Shown: positions 44,249-52,949, counted from the first letter of the stretch. The stretch: DNA of 64,000 bases from Corynebacterium maris DSM 45190 (GCF_000442645.1 NC_021915.1:2232001-2296000), one strand, 5' to 3'. The notes: generated from the letters alone by a model not told the origin. Made by a program: numbers and translations.

Positions 44249-45388
44249 TTAAAAGTGCAGCGGGGCGGGCAGGGCGTCGGACCACTGGGCCTGGGCGTCG
44301 CCGAGGGCGGCGTCGACGGCGTGGCGGGCGGTGTCCAGGGCGGCGTCGACGTCACCGGACTGCACGTGCTCAAGCAGCTGGTCGGTGTGCTGTTGAACAC
44401 TGGCCGGGGCGGCCGGTTCCTGGGTGCTCTGCTCGCCCGGCGCGGCGGTTTCTGCGGCGGCGTAGCCATTGTGCTCCATCCAACCGAGGGCCTGGGAGCC
44501 GTCCTGTTCCAAGGCGCGGAAGTCGGTGTCGTGCGGGGCGGCCGATTCGGGCAGGGTGAAGTGGTCGTTGACCTGGCCGTCGGGGATGTCGTAGGCGTCC
44601 TGGAGGGCGGCGTCGGCGGTCTGGGTGCGGCCGAAGGGGCCGACGCCCTGGCTGGTCACGCCGATGACCTCACCGGTGTTGGGGTCGAAGTTGTTGCCGC
44701 CGGAGTCGCCGCTGGCGTAGCTGAGGCCCCAGCTGAACACGGCGTGCTGGGTGCGGGCGATCTGCACGCCGCAGGAGCGCCCGGAGACCATGCCGTCCTT
44801 GCAGATGGGTTGGCCGAAGTTGTCCACGCGGACCTGGCCGCCGGGGACGTTCCGGTAGTCGCGGACGCCGGTCATGGCGACGCCGTGGCCGCTGGGGTTG
44901 CCGTGGTAGTCGATGGATTCGGACAGCCGGGAGGTGGGCACGGCCGGGTCGAGGTCGACGACGGCCCAGTCCTGGGAGGTGAACAGCTCGACGGTGCTGT
45001 CCACGGAGGACACCTCGGCGTTTTCGGCCATGGGCCCGCCGGACGCCCCGCGCGTGCCGACGACTTGGTCACCGCCGTGCTTGGGCACCTTGACCTCCGC
45101 CGCGAACGGCATCTCCGGGTGCAGGCTGTTGACGCAGTGCGCGGCGGTGAGCATGACCGGGCCGGTGGTGCCGTCCTGGCGGCGGACTTCACCGGAGACG
45201 CCCTGGGAGCAGGCGAAGGTGTCGAACTCGTCGGGGATGCCCGGCAGGCTCGGGTCGGCCGGGGAGATCCGCAGAGGGGCGCCCGGGGCCACCGGCGCGG
45301 CGGCCGCTGCGGGAGCGAGCGTGGCGGCGACGGCCACCCCGGCCACCGCGGCGGCGACCCGACGAAGAGGAGAGGACAATGGGGACAC
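44249..45388 (-). CDS. Secreted trypsin-like serine protease (S1 family)
   Basis: 379 residues. A signal peptide spans about 1-31 (R-R then a hydrophobic run ending A-A-A-A-P). The catalytic triad is His84 in T-A-A-H-C, Asp140 in Q-D-W-A-V-V-D and Ser229 in G-D-S-G-G. Cys60/85 and Cys196/206 could form disulfides. The C-terminal 110 residues form a helical extension rich in A, Q and D, of unknown use, perhaps wall retention. Start GTG with AAAGG upstream. It may cut host or cell-surface proteins; substrate unknown. Confidence 0.9.
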   Translation of the reverse strand: MSPLSSPLRRVAAAVAGVAVAATLAPAAAAAPVAPGAPLRISPADPSLPGIPDEFDTFACSQGVSGEVRRQDGTTGPVMLTAAHCVNSLHPEMPFAAEVKVPKHGGDQVVGTRGASGGPMAENAEVSSVDSTVELFTSQDWAVVDLDPAVPTSRLSESIDYHGNPSGHGVAMTGVRDYRNVPGGQVRVDNFGQPICKDGMVSGRSCGVQIARTQHAVFSWGLSYASGDSGGNNFDPNTGEVIGVTSQGVGPFGRTQTADAALQDAYDIPDGQVNDHFTLPESAAPHDTDFRALEQDGSQALGWMEHNGYAAAETAAPGEQSTQEPAAPASVQQHTDQLLEHVQSGDVDAALDTARHAVDAALGDAQAQWSDALPAPLHF

Positions 45389-45518
45389 GGTAGCGCACCT
45401 TTCGCGACGATCAGCCAGACAGCTTCCTCACCTTAAGACAGATCGCGGCTCTTCGCCCCCGGTTCCACTACCGTTGAGGCAATCTACGACCCCTTTTCGG
45501 CTAGGAGTTAGCTCACAC

Positions 45519-46319
45519 ATGGCACTTCCCACCCCGTCGCGCACCGCCCGCGCCCTGATCACCGGCGCCTCCCAGGGCATCGGTGAGGCGATCGCTCGTC
45601 AGCTCGGGGCGCTCGGGCACAATCTGATCCTCGTCGCCCGCCGCCGGGAGGTGCTGGAGAAGATCGCCGCCGAAATCGAGGCCGCCCACGGCGTCGACGT
45701 CGAGGTCTACCCGTGCGACCTGTCGGAGCAGGCGGACGTCGATGAGCTCCTGGGACGGCTCGCCGAGGTGGAGGTCAACATCATGGTCAATTCCGCCGGC
45801 ATCGCCACCTTCGGGCCTTTCGCCGAGCAGGACTGGGGCCACGAAGTCGCCCAATACCAGCTGAACGCGACGGCGGTGTTCCGCTTGACCAGGCTCGCCG
45901 TCGACCAGATGGTTCCGCGCGGCGAAGGCGCGATCTGCAACGTCGGCTCCGCGGCCGGCAACGTGCCGATCCCCAATAACGCCACCTACGTGGGCACCAA
46001 AGCCGGGGTCAACACCTTCACGGAGGCGCTGCACTACGAGCTGAAGAAGACCGGCGTGCATTGCACCCTGCTGGCGCCCGGCCCCGTGCGCGAAGCAACG
46101 ATCCCCGAGGCCGAGAAATCCATCGTGGACAAAGTCGTGCCCGACTTCCTCTGGACCACCTACGAGTCCTGCGCCGAGGAAACCCTGGAAGCGCTGTCCG
46201 CTAATCGACGCCGCGTCGTTCCCGGCCCGCTGTCCAAGGGCATGGACTTCATCTCCACCTACGCCCCCAGCGGGTTGCTCTCACCGCTGATGGGGTGGTT
46301 CTACTCGAAGATGAGCTAG
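45519..46319 (+). CDS. cmrA: Mycolate reductase (short-chain dehydrogenase)
   Basis: Reduces the 3-oxo group in newly condensed mycolic acid (Rv2509/CmrA family), a last step in making trehalose monomycolate. The 266-residue SDR has G-A-S-Q-G-I-G, active-site S-A-A-G and Y-V-G-T-K, and family-specific blocks F-G-P-F, N-V-P-I-P-N-N-A-T-Y and V-V-P-D-F-L-W, which I recognise from Rv2509. Together with the neighbouring orn and tRNA-His this is the conserved mycolate-clade neighbourhood. Start ATG 45519 follows AGGAG. Confidence 0.9.
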   Translation: MALPTPSRTARALITGASQGIGEAIARQLGALGHNLILVARRREVLEKIAAEIEAAHGVDVEVYPCDLSEQADVDELLGRLAEVEVNIMVNSAGIATFGPFAEQDWGHEVAQYQLNATAVFRLTRLAVDQMVPRGEGAICNVGSAAGNVPIPNNATYVGTKAGVNTFTEALHYELKKTGVHCTLLAPGPVREATIPEAEKSIVDKVVPDFLWTTYESCAEETLEALSANRRRVVPGPLSKGMDFISTYAPSGLLSPLMGWFYSKMS

Positions 46320-46330
46320 TCGGTCGTTCC

Positions 46331-46355
46331 TGTGGATGGGCGGGGCTCATCCACA
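46331..46355. repeat. Hairpin downstream of cmrA with DnaA-box-like arms
   Basis: TGTGGAT and ATCCACA flank an 11-base G-rich loop. The arms match seven of nine DnaA-box positions. It may act as the cmrA terminator. Confidence 0.5.
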
Positions 46356-46408
46356 AACCGGCGTCGGCGGCCCGCCCAGTGTGCGCCGGCCCTGTCACGC
46401 TGGGCGGC

Positions 46409-47338
46409 ATGCTCACCGACCTTCGCCGCCTGACCAGCTACGACACCGCCACCCGCGCCCAGCTTGCCGACGGCACGCTCCTGTCGCTCACCCCAGAAAT
46501 CGCCGTCGACGCCGCCACCTACCGCAGGTTGCCACCGTGGGAGCGGGCCGAAGTCCGGGCCCGGGCCTTCGGCATGGCCGCGGACCGGGCGGTCTTGTGC
46601 TCCCTGTCGGCGGCCCGCATCCTCGGCATCGAGGTGCTCAGCTGGGACGACACCGTCGAACTGGGTTATGTGAACAGCGACCGGACGCCCCCGAAGTCTC
46701 AGCGGGCGCCGCGTACGCGCTACTACGGCAGCCGCGTGCCGCGCACCGAGATTGTGGTGGTAGACGGCCTCCGCGTCACCGGCGTCGAGCGCACCCTGGT
46801 CGACGTCGCCCGCCATCACGGGGTGGTCGAAGGGGTCGTCGTAATTGACTCCGCGCTGCGGCGCTTTCCCGGCTTGAACGTGCAACGGCTCACCGCCGCG
46901 GGAGAGCATCTCCGGCTGCGGGGCATCGCCACCTACCGACGGGCGGTCCAGCTGTGCGACGAGAAGTCCGAGAGCCCCAAGGAATCGCAGGCCCGTGCGC
47001 TCATCCACCTGGCGGCGCTGCCCGGGGTGAAGAAGGTGCGCACGCAAGCCCGCGTGGCAGTGGGCGGCAGGCAGATCCGGGTCGATCTGCTCATCGACGG
47101 TTGGCTGGTCGTGGAGGTGGACGGGCAGATCAAGTACGACGGGGTCACGTACGGCAAGCCCACCGATCAGGTTCTCCGGGAAGAGCGGCAGCGGGAAAAG
47201 GCCCTGCAGAACCTCGGGTACACGGTTCTGCGGATCGGGCACGCCGACATGGTTCCGGCGGCGGACGGCAGCGTCCCGATGGTGGATCTGATCGCGCAGG
47301 CGCTCGCCCGGCGGGCGCGCCACCTTACTACCCCATAG
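46409..47338 (+). CDS. AbiEi-like/DUF559 protein, endonuclease-fold C-terminus
   Basis: 309 residues. The N-terminal part (about 1-190) has the look of AbiEi-type antitoxin/winged helix proteins (L-C-S-L-S-A-A-R-I-L-G; V-E-R-T-L-V-D-V-A-R). The C-terminal part (205-309) resembles DUF559/Vsr nucleases, with I-R-V-D-L-L-I-D-G-W-L-V-V-E-V-D-G and a late R-E-E-R-Q-R-E-K-A-L-Q-N-L-G-Y-T-V-L-R-I. Such orphan proteins are common in actinobacteria; a role in defence or DNA handling is possible. No toxin partner is adjacent. The ATG is 46409; the ribosome site is weak and a CACGCT box sits seven bases before it. Confidence 0.75.
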   Translation: MLTDLRRLTSYDTATRAQLADGTLLSLTPEIAVDAATYRRLPPWERAEVRARAFGMAADRAVLCSLSAARILGIEVLSWDDTVELGYVNSDRTPPKSQRAPRTRYYGSRVPRTEIVVVDGLRVTGVERTLVDVARHHGVVEGVVVIDSALRRFPGLNVQRLTAAGEHLRLRGIATYRRAVQLCDEKSESPKESQARALIHLAALPGVKKVRTQARVAVGGRQIRVDLLIDGWLVVEVDGQIKYDGVTYGKPTDQVLREERQREKALQNLGYTVLRIGHADMVPAADGSVPMVDLIAQALARRARHLTTP

Positions 47339-47413
47339 GCGTTGCCCCATAGGGCTCCGAAAACAGCGGAAACCGGGGTGAAAACGAGGCCTATGGGGTA
47401 ACGCCTATGGGGC
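47330..47413. repeat. Long palindrome with four copies of CCCCATAGG
   Basis: A 24-base arm (47330-47353) is complementary to 47390-47413 except at the outermost base and one internal base. Each arm holds two copies of CCCCATAGG spaced 14 bases apart, so the element has both direct and inverted symmetry. The stop codon of the DUF559 gene lies inside the left arm. No U-tract is present. It may be a protein-binding site, a cruciform or an unusual terminator. Confidence 0.85.
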
Positions 47414-47430
47414 AACAGCCGGGTCCCGCC

Positions 47431-48459
47431 TTACACCTTCTTGTCTAGGTTCGCGGTGGCGGTGATTTCGTCGCGCTGCACGCCGTCGCCGAAGCGCGCA
47501 TAGTCGTTGAGCATCGTATCGAGGCCGGTCTCCCCCTCCCCGGCGCGGGAGGCCGCGACGGAGGCGGACTTCACGGAATCGCCGAGCCTCTTGACTTGCC
47601 GCTGGAAGGACTTGTCCTCCTTCAGCGCGAGCGTGCCGAACAGCGCCACGCGGAGGTCGAAGTCGGAGAGCTTCAGCGGACGCGTGAGCAGCTTCTTGAT
47701 CTTCGGGTTCAGGTCCTTGATGTAGCGCTCGGTGTAGGTGTCGCGCAGTTTTTGTTCGGCGTTGCGGATGTAGAGGGTGCGGCGGTAGCCGTAGCCGGCG
47801 TCGGTGACCAGGCGGTAGGCGACGCGCTGGACTTTGGAGGCGACCCACCAGGAGTAGGCCAGCGGCCAGGGCACGATGGCGAAGATGATCACCGACAGCA
47901 TCGGCTCGCCGGTGAAGGCTTCATAGCCGAGCAGAAGAAACAACAGGACGAAGGTCACCACGTAGGTCCATTGTTTGGTGCCCACGAAGGACTGGTCGGC
48001 TTCGCGCAGCGGCCGGTAGGCCTCGTATTCTTCGTCGCTGCGCCACAGTCCACCGTGCTGGAGCCGGCCCGCGGTTTTCCGTGCCGCCTCCCAGAGCGCG
48101 GTGGACAGGTCTTGCAGCACCGTAGCGGCGTTTTCGGCAGTGGCTTCAGCGGCGACGCGTTCAACCAGGTCAGGCGAGTCCGGGCGGAGGGTCTGCGTCG
48201 CCTCGAGGCCGCGTTCACCGACGTCGAGAAGCCCCTGGCGGCGGGCCTGGACGAGCAGGACCGTCAGCAATCCGGAGCGCCCGCCGGTGGCCACGGCCAG
48301 CCGGTGGGGGTCGGAGTCGATGCTGGCGTCGAATTTCCGGGTCGGCCAGGAACGCTCGGCGAGTTCGTCGGCGGTCTTCTTCCACCGGCGCGCCACCAGG
48401 GCGGCCCACACCCAGAAGGCGATCAGGAGGAGACCGACTGCCGCTATCACTATGATCAT
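47431..48459 (-). CDS. Membrane protein of unknown function
   Basis: 342 residues. TM1 (about 2-21) is followed by a soluble region with Y-K-type charge, a second membrane pair (about 165-185 and 190-210) and a charged C-terminal domain of 130 residues (R-R-T-L-Y-I-R-N-A-E-Q-K-L-R-D-T-Y). It resembles loosely the DUF2207/TIGR04222-like corynebacterial membrane proteins, but I cannot confirm this. The ATG is six bases from TAGTCT (complement of 48466-48471), which begins at the nrdG stop codon. Confidence 0.75.
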   Translation of the reverse strand: MIIVIAAVGLLLIAFWVWAALVARRWKKTADELAERSWPTRKFDASIDSDPHRLAVATGGRSGLLTVLLVQARRQGLLDVGERGLEATQTLRPDSPDLVERVAAEATAENAATVLQDLSTALWEAARKTAGRLQHGGLWRSDEEYEAYRPLREADQSFVGTKQWTYVVTFVLLFLLLGYEAFTGEPMLSVIIFAIVPWPLAYSWWVASKVQRVAYRLVTDAGYGYRRTLYIRNAEQKLRDTYTERYIKDLNPKIKKLLTRPLKLSDFDLRVALFGTLALKEDKSFQRQVKRLGDSVKSASVAASRAGEGETGLDTMLNDYARFGDGVQRDEITATANLDKKV

Positions 48460-48465
48460 CTTTTC

Positions 48466-48471
48466 AGACTA
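48466..48471 (-). promoter_or_regulatory. -10 box overlapping the nrdG stop codon
   Basis: On the minus strand TAGTCT, six bases before the ATG of the membrane gene. The first three bases are the TAG stop of nrdG. Confidence 0.65.
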
Positions 48472-49092
48472 CCGACCGGTCTTCCCCGGCACTACCGCCG
48501 CCTCATAGTCCACGACGACGCCGTCGGCCAAGGAGGCGGGCACGTCGATGAGGCGCTGGTTGGAAGATCCGGCGAACGTCGGCAAGCGTGCTTCGTCGCG
48601 CTCTTCGGCGATGAACTGGCCGTCGATGAGCACGTCGAGTTCGCGGAGCAGATCGCGGCGCTCGTCGTCAAAGATCTGCAGGGTTTCCCACGTGTAGCCG
48701 GAGTAGGACCAGACGGTCTTGCCCGGCAGCTCGGTGCGGATGCGGCGCACCAGGCCAAGCAGATGCTTCGCGGAGAGGAACGGCTCGCCGCCGACCAGCG
48801 TCAGGCCGGCCACATGTGGTTCGGCGAGATCCCGCAGGATGCGTTCCTCCAGCTCCGCGGTGTAGGCGAACCCGTAGCCCTTCTTCTGCGCGGCCTTGTT
48901 GTAACAGCCGAGGCAGTGAAACGGGCAGTACGAGACATACAGCGAGCAGCGCAGGCCTTCGCCGTCGAGGACCTGGAAAGGCTTGTAGTCGGCGATGCGC
49001 ATAACGTCGATTTGTGCCCAGGTGCGGGAGCGTTGATCGGCGCGGGCGATCGTCGTCAAGCGTTCGGCGGGGGTGTTTGGCGCGCGGTACAT
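48469..49092 (-). CDS. nrdG: Anaerobic ribonucleotide reductase activating protein
   Basis: Radical SAM enzyme that makes the glycyl radical on NrdD. The 207-residue protein has the cluster motif C-P-F-H-C-L-G-C (CxxxCxxC) and T-L-V-G-G-E-P-F. It is longer than many NrdG proteins by an N-terminal extension (M-Y-R-A-P ... I-D-V-M-R-I-A-D-Y). ATG 49092 is preceded by AAGGAGG. It follows nrdD by 14 bases in an operon. Confidence 0.95.
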   Translation of the reverse strand: MYRAPNTPAERLTTIARADQRSRTWAQIDVMRIADYKPFQVLDGEGLRCSLYVSYCPFHCLGCYNKAAQKKGYGFAYTAELEERILRDLAEPHVAGLTLVGGEPFLSAKHLLGLVRRIRTELPGKTVWSYSGYTWETLQIFDDERRDLLRELDVLIDGQFIAEERDEARLPTFAGSSNQRLIDVPASLADGVVVDYEAAVVPGKTGR

Positions 49093-49106
49093 GAGACGGC
49101 CTCCTT

Positions 49107-51275
49107 CTACATGTGCTTGACGCGGGCGGTGATCTCGGACTGCTTGCCGGCGACCACGGGACGCTTCATCGGCGCCCCGAGGTAGCCGCACAACCGGCGG
49201 GTGACCGAGGCCTGGGACTCGTCGCGGTTGCCGCAGCCGGGGCACACGTAGCCGTCGGCGTCGCAGCGGAATTCGCCCTCGAAGTCGCAGACGAAGCAGG
49301 CGTCCACCGGCGAGTTGATCCCGAAGTAGCCGACGTGGTCGAAGGCCTCGTCCCAGATGGCCTCGAAGGCGGCGGGGTTGGCCAGCAGGTTCGGCGCTTC
49401 GACGTAGTACATGAACCCGCCCGGGGTCAGGGGCATGTACTCGGCTTCGAAGCGGATCTTGGCCACCGGGTTGGTGTCCAGGTGGCTCGGGAAGTGGAAG
49501 GAGTTTTCGTAGTACTCGGTGTCGTTGACGCCGGCGATCTCGCCGAAGCGGGCGCGGTCGAGTTCGGCGAAGCGGTCGCAGAGGGACTCCGACGGGGTGG
49601 CGTAGACGGACATGCGGGCGTGGAAGTCCGCCTGGGCGGCGTCGACGCGCGTGTTCATGCGCTCCAGGATGCGACGTGACAGGGCGCGGTGCTCGGCGTT
49701 GTCGTGCCAGCGCCGCTGCCCCGTCAGCGCGACCATGGCGTTGTGGACGCCGATATAGCCCATGGAGATCGAGGAGCGTTTGTGATTCTCGCCGGTGTAG
49801 AAGTCGCGCACGCTGGTCTTGCCGGTCGGGTCGCCCATGCCGCCCTGGGTGTACATCACCGGCGCGTTGTCCAGGTCGGCGGAGAGCACGACGTCCTCGC
49901 GGATCTTCAACGCGCGCACCGTCAGGTCCATGGCCTCGTCCAGGCCGGCGAAGAAGTCCTCGAGGGATCCTTCGGCGGCGACGGCGATGCGCGGCAGGTT
50001 GATCGAGACCACGCCCAGGTTGTTGCGGCCCACGAGTTCGTGCTCGCCATCGGCGTTGGTCCACGGGTGCAGGAAAGAGCGGCACCCCATCGGGGTGATC
50101 AGCTGCCCGCCCTTCTCCTCCCGGATGCGCGGCACAGAGATCAGGTCCGGGTAGATGCGGCGCATGGAGCAGCGCATCGCGTCCTGCTTGACGTCGTAGT
50201 TCGGGTCGCCCGGGGCGAGGTTGATTCCTTCGTCGACGAAGAAGAGGATCTTCGGGAAGATGGCGGTCTCCCCGCTCATGCCCTTCTCCCGGACCGCAAG
50301 GATCGCCTGCTGGATTTCGCGTGCGCACCAGGACGTGCCCATGCCTAAGGAGATGGAGGTGAACGGGGTTTGTGCCGCCGCGGTGGTCAGGGTGTTGACC
50401 TGATATTCGAAGGCCTGCATGGCGTCGTAGATGTCCTTGACCGTCTTTTTCTTCGCGCACCCGTCCGCGTCCGGCGCCCCGGCGTCGTGAAACAGCGCCC
50501 GGTTCTTCTCCAGGGTCATCTCGGCGTACGGCTCGAGCAGCTTGTCGATCTCGTGGATCGAGATGCCGCCGTACTGCTCCCCGCTGATCGCGCCCAGCAG
50601 CTGCACCAGCAACGTCGTCGCCACCCCGATCGAGCGCGGCGGCTCGATCCGCGCGTTGCCGAGGACGAAGCCGTTGCTCAGCAAGTACTCAAAATCCGGC
50701 AGCGAGCAGTTCGGCATCGCCGCAAACGGCGAGCGATCTAGGTCGTGGACGTGGATCAGGCCCTTGATGTGCGCGCGACGAATGTCCGTCGGCAGCAGCT
50801 GCAGTCCTTTCGCCTTGGTCACCGAGCCAGCGAGGATCTCCCGCTGCGTGGTGAAGGTGCGTGCGTCCTTGTTGCCGTTTTCCGCCAGCACCTTGGCATC
50901 GCCCTCCACGACCCGGGCGATCGCGCGCGCCACGTCCGTGGAATCGGCGATCAACTCATCTTGACGACGCTTGTACTCACGGAAGGCGGCCAACACCGCC
51001 GGGGCCTGCGCCAACACGTCCTCCACGATGCGAAAGAGTTCGGCGCCGTCGATCGTGCGGTGTTCCGCGGCGCGCCGGGTTACGGTCTCCACGAGCTGGG
51101 CCTTCGACGCGTGGAACTCGACGCCGAACACGCGCTCGGCGGAGTTCAGGTCGTTGAGGATCTTGCGCGGGCGATACGCCACGGTACGGCCGTCCTTCTT
51201 GCGCACGGCGATCGTGCGGGCGAGGTCCTCGGTGGCCGGGGACAGGGCGGCGGCTGGGGTGACGGGCGCGGTCAT
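49107..51275 (-). CDS. nrdD: Anaerobic ribonucleoside-triphosphate reductase, class III
   Basis: Reduces NTPs to dNTPs without oxygen. The 722-residue protein has an ATP-cone at the N-terminus (about 18-115: V-R-K-K-D-G-R-T-V-A-Y), a PFL-like barrel and a C-terminal zinc ribbon (C-F-V-C ... C-P-G-C). It ends near T-R-R-L-C-G-Y-L-G, where the Gly after Cys is the radical site. It probably shares NrdR control with the palindromes upstream. Presence in a corynebacterium implies growth or survival without air. Confidence 0.96.
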   Translation of the reverse strand: MTAPVTPAAALSPATEDLARTIAVRKKDGRTVAYRPRKILNDLNSAERVFGVEFHASKAQLVETVTRRAAEHRTIDGAELFRIVEDVLAQAPAVLAAFREYKRRQDELIADSTDVARAIARVVEGDAKVLAENGNKDARTFTTQREILAGSVTKAKGLQLLPTDIRRAHIKGLIHVHDLDRSPFAAMPNCSLPDFEYLLSNGFVLGNARIEPPRSIGVATTLLVQLLGAISGEQYGGISIHEIDKLLEPYAEMTLEKNRALFHDAGAPDADGCAKKKTVKDIYDAMQAFEYQVNTLTTAAAQTPFTSISLGMGTSWCAREIQQAILAVREKGMSGETAIFPKILFFVDEGINLAPGDPNYDVKQDAMRCSMRRIYPDLISVPRIREEKGGQLITPMGCRSFLHPWTNADGEHELVGRNNLGVVSINLPRIAVAAEGSLEDFFAGLDEAMDLTVRALKIREDVVLSADLDNAPVMYTQGGMGDPTGKTSVRDFYTGENHKRSSISMGYIGVHNAMVALTGQRRWHDNAEHRALSRRILERMNTRVDAAQADFHARMSVYATPSESLCDRFAELDRARFGEIAGVNDTEYYENSFHFPSHLDTNPVAKIRFEAEYMPLTPGGFMYYVEAPNLLANPAAFEAIWDEAFDHVGYFGINSPVDACFVCDFEGEFRCDADGYVCPGCGNRDESQASVTRRLCGYLGAPMKRPVVAGKQSEITARVKHM

Positions 51276-51310
51276 GGCGGGTCCTTTGTTGCGGTGGCGG
51301 GATCCATGTA

Positions 51311-51326
51311 ATTACACGGATGTAAT
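51311..51326. promoter_or_regulatory. Palindrome in the nrdD leader
   Basis: ATTACACGGATGTAAT, arms of six bases with a four-base centre. It lies just downstream of a minus-strand -10 box TAGGGT (51340-51345), i.e. at about +8 to +23 of the predicted transcript. The protein that would bind it is unknown. Confidence 0.5.
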
Positions 51327-51388
51327 CGGGCTAAACCGAACCCTACCCCACGGTGATTGCATATTCATATCACACCCATAGCCGCCTA

Positions 51389-51436
51389 GCACTACATGTA
51401 GTGGCTGTGGCGGATTCATCATGCAGCATTTAGTGC
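51389..51436. promoter_or_regulatory. Tandem NrdR boxes upstream of nrdDG
   Basis: Box 1 GCACTACATGTAGTGG (51389-51404) fits the NrdR consensus at nearly all positions. Box 2 ATGCAGCATTTAGTGC (51421-51436) fits less well, mainly in its right half. Their centres are 32 bases apart, about three helical turns, as is usual for NrdR pairs. Confidence 0.75.
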
Positions 51437-51530
51437 CCCGCGGAGGACGTACACATGAGAACCCAGCCCGCCCCACCCGCTCCGATAAGGTGGGATCATC
51501 AATGCGAAACAACCCAAAAGGACCCACAAA

Positions 51531-52169
51531 ATGACCCCGGACACGCCCGCAAAAGACGACCGCCTCGTCTGGATCGACCTCGAAATGACCGGCCTGGACC
51601 TGGACAAGCACGTCATCGTCGAAGTCGCGGCGCTGATCACCGACGCCCACCTGAACATCCTCGGCGAAGGCGTCGACCTCGTCGTCCACACCAGCGAAGA
51701 GAACCTCGCCCACATGGACGACTTCGTCACCAAAATGCACGCCACCAGCGGGCTCACCGACCAGATCCGCTCCTCCACCGTCACCATCGCAGAGGCCGAG
51801 GACGCCGTCCTTGCCCTGATCGAAAAGCACTGCCATCCCGAGCATCCCGCGCCTTTGGCCGGCAACTCGATCGCCACCGACCGCGCCTTCATCCGCAAGG
51901 AGATGCCGCGCCTGGACGCCGCCCTGCACTACCGCATGGTCGACGTCTCCTCGGTCAAGGAACTGGCCCGCCGCTGGTTCCCGAAGGCGTACTACAACCA
52001 GCCCGACAAGGGGATGTCGCACCGCGCGCTGGCCGATATCGTCGAATCCATCCGCGAACTCGACTACTACCGACGCACCGTCTTCGTCGACGTCCCCGGG
52101 CCCGCCTCCCCGGAGGCGCAGGAGGCCAAGCAGGCGTCGACCGACGCTTTCCAGGAGCACTTTGAGTAA
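51531..52169 (+). CDS. orn: Oligoribonuclease
   Basis: Degrades 2-5-nucleotide RNA ends, including pGpG. The 212-residue DEDDh exonuclease has W-I-D-L-E-M-T-G-L-D, then N-S-I-A-T-D-R-A-F and a late Y-R-M-V-D-V-S-S plus M-S-H-R-A-L-A-D. AAAAGGA precedes the ATG and TAAGGT lies upstream, a leadered message. Its stop overlaps the next gene by eight bases. Confidence 0.97.
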   Translation: MTPDTPAKDDRLVWIDLEMTGLDLDKHVIVEVAALITDAHLNILGEGVDLVVHTSEENLAHMDDFVTKMHATSGLTDQIRSSTVTIAEAEDAVLALIEKHCHPEHPAPLAGNSIATDRAFIRKEMPRLDAALHYRMVDVSSVKELARRWFPKAYYNQPDKGMSHRALADIVESIRELDYYRRTVFVDVPGPASPEAQEAKQASTDAFQEHFE

Positions 52170-52941
52170 CGTCGCACCACCTCCCACCACCCTCGCGATC
52201 GTCGGCGCCACCGGCTCCAACGGCCGACTCGCCGTCGCCCACGCGCTCGACCACGGCCTGCAGGTGCGCGCCGTCAACCGCTCCACCCGCCGCGCCCGGC
52301 GCGTGCTCGGCGGCCACCTCGATGACCCGAACCTGACGCTGCACGAGGCCGACGCCACCGACGCCCGCCAGCTCGCGCCGGTAGTCGACGGCGTAGACGC
52401 GGTGGTGCTCGCGCACGGCAACGACGCCGAACCGGAGAGCAACTACCGGGTCATCGCCACAGCCGTCGAGACGCTGCCGGCGGGCACGCCCGTGTCGCTG
52501 ATGTCCGCGATCGCCGTCACCCAGGACATCCCCGCGTTCTCTGAGATCCTCGAGTGGCGCCGCCGCGGCGAGCGGTTGTTGCGCGCCTCCGCGCTGCGGC
52601 ACACGATCATCCGGCCCGGCTGGTTCGACGGCCACTCCCCCGGCGACGACCGCCCCGAATTCGAGCAGGGTGACGCCACTCCACTGAGCGCCATGCGCGG
52701 GGTGCGACGCCGCCACATCGCGGCCGCGTTGGTGGAGGCGGTGTGCACGCCCGCCGCGGCCGGTCGCACGCTGGAGCTGTTTTCCGGCCCCGGCGAGCCC
52801 GTCGACGACTGGCCGGAGGCGTTCGCCACCCTCGAGGCCGATACGTCGGACCGGCTGGACGGCGTGCACGACCCGACCGGGCTGCCGCTGTCCGGGGAAC
52901 CCGCCTCCGTACGGGAAGATCTCCGGAAACACGGCGTCTAG
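52162..52941 (+). CDS. NAD(P)-binding SDR-like protein (atypical, NmrA/SDR_a5)
   Basis: 259 residues with an N-terminal Rossmann motif I-V-G-A-T-G-S-N-G-R-L-A and I-R-P-G-W-F-D-G near 150, typical of atypical SDRs that bind NAD(P) but often lack the Y-x3-K pair; a clear one is not visible. It starts with TTG 52162, eight bases inside orn, and is probably translated by coupling. Function unknown. Confidence 0.8.
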   Translation: MSNVAPPPTTLAIVGATGSNGRLAVAHALDHGLQVRAVNRSTRRARRVLGGHLDDPNLTLHEADATDARQLAPVVDGVDAVVLAHGNDAEPESNYRVIATAVETLPAGTPVSLMSAIAVTQDIPAFSEILEWRRRGERLLRASALRHTIIRPGWFDGHSPGDDRPEFEQGDATPLSAMRGVRRRHIAAALVEAVCTPAAAGRTLELFSGPGEPVDDWPEAFATLEADTSDRLDGVHDPTGLPLSGEPASVREDLRKHGV

Positions 52942-52949
52942 CAGCGATT

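Noticed and set aside
51352..51376. GlxR/Crp-like site (GGTGAT ... ATCACACC) between nrdD and orn
   Set aside because: Spacer is 11 bases rather than six, and arms are short.
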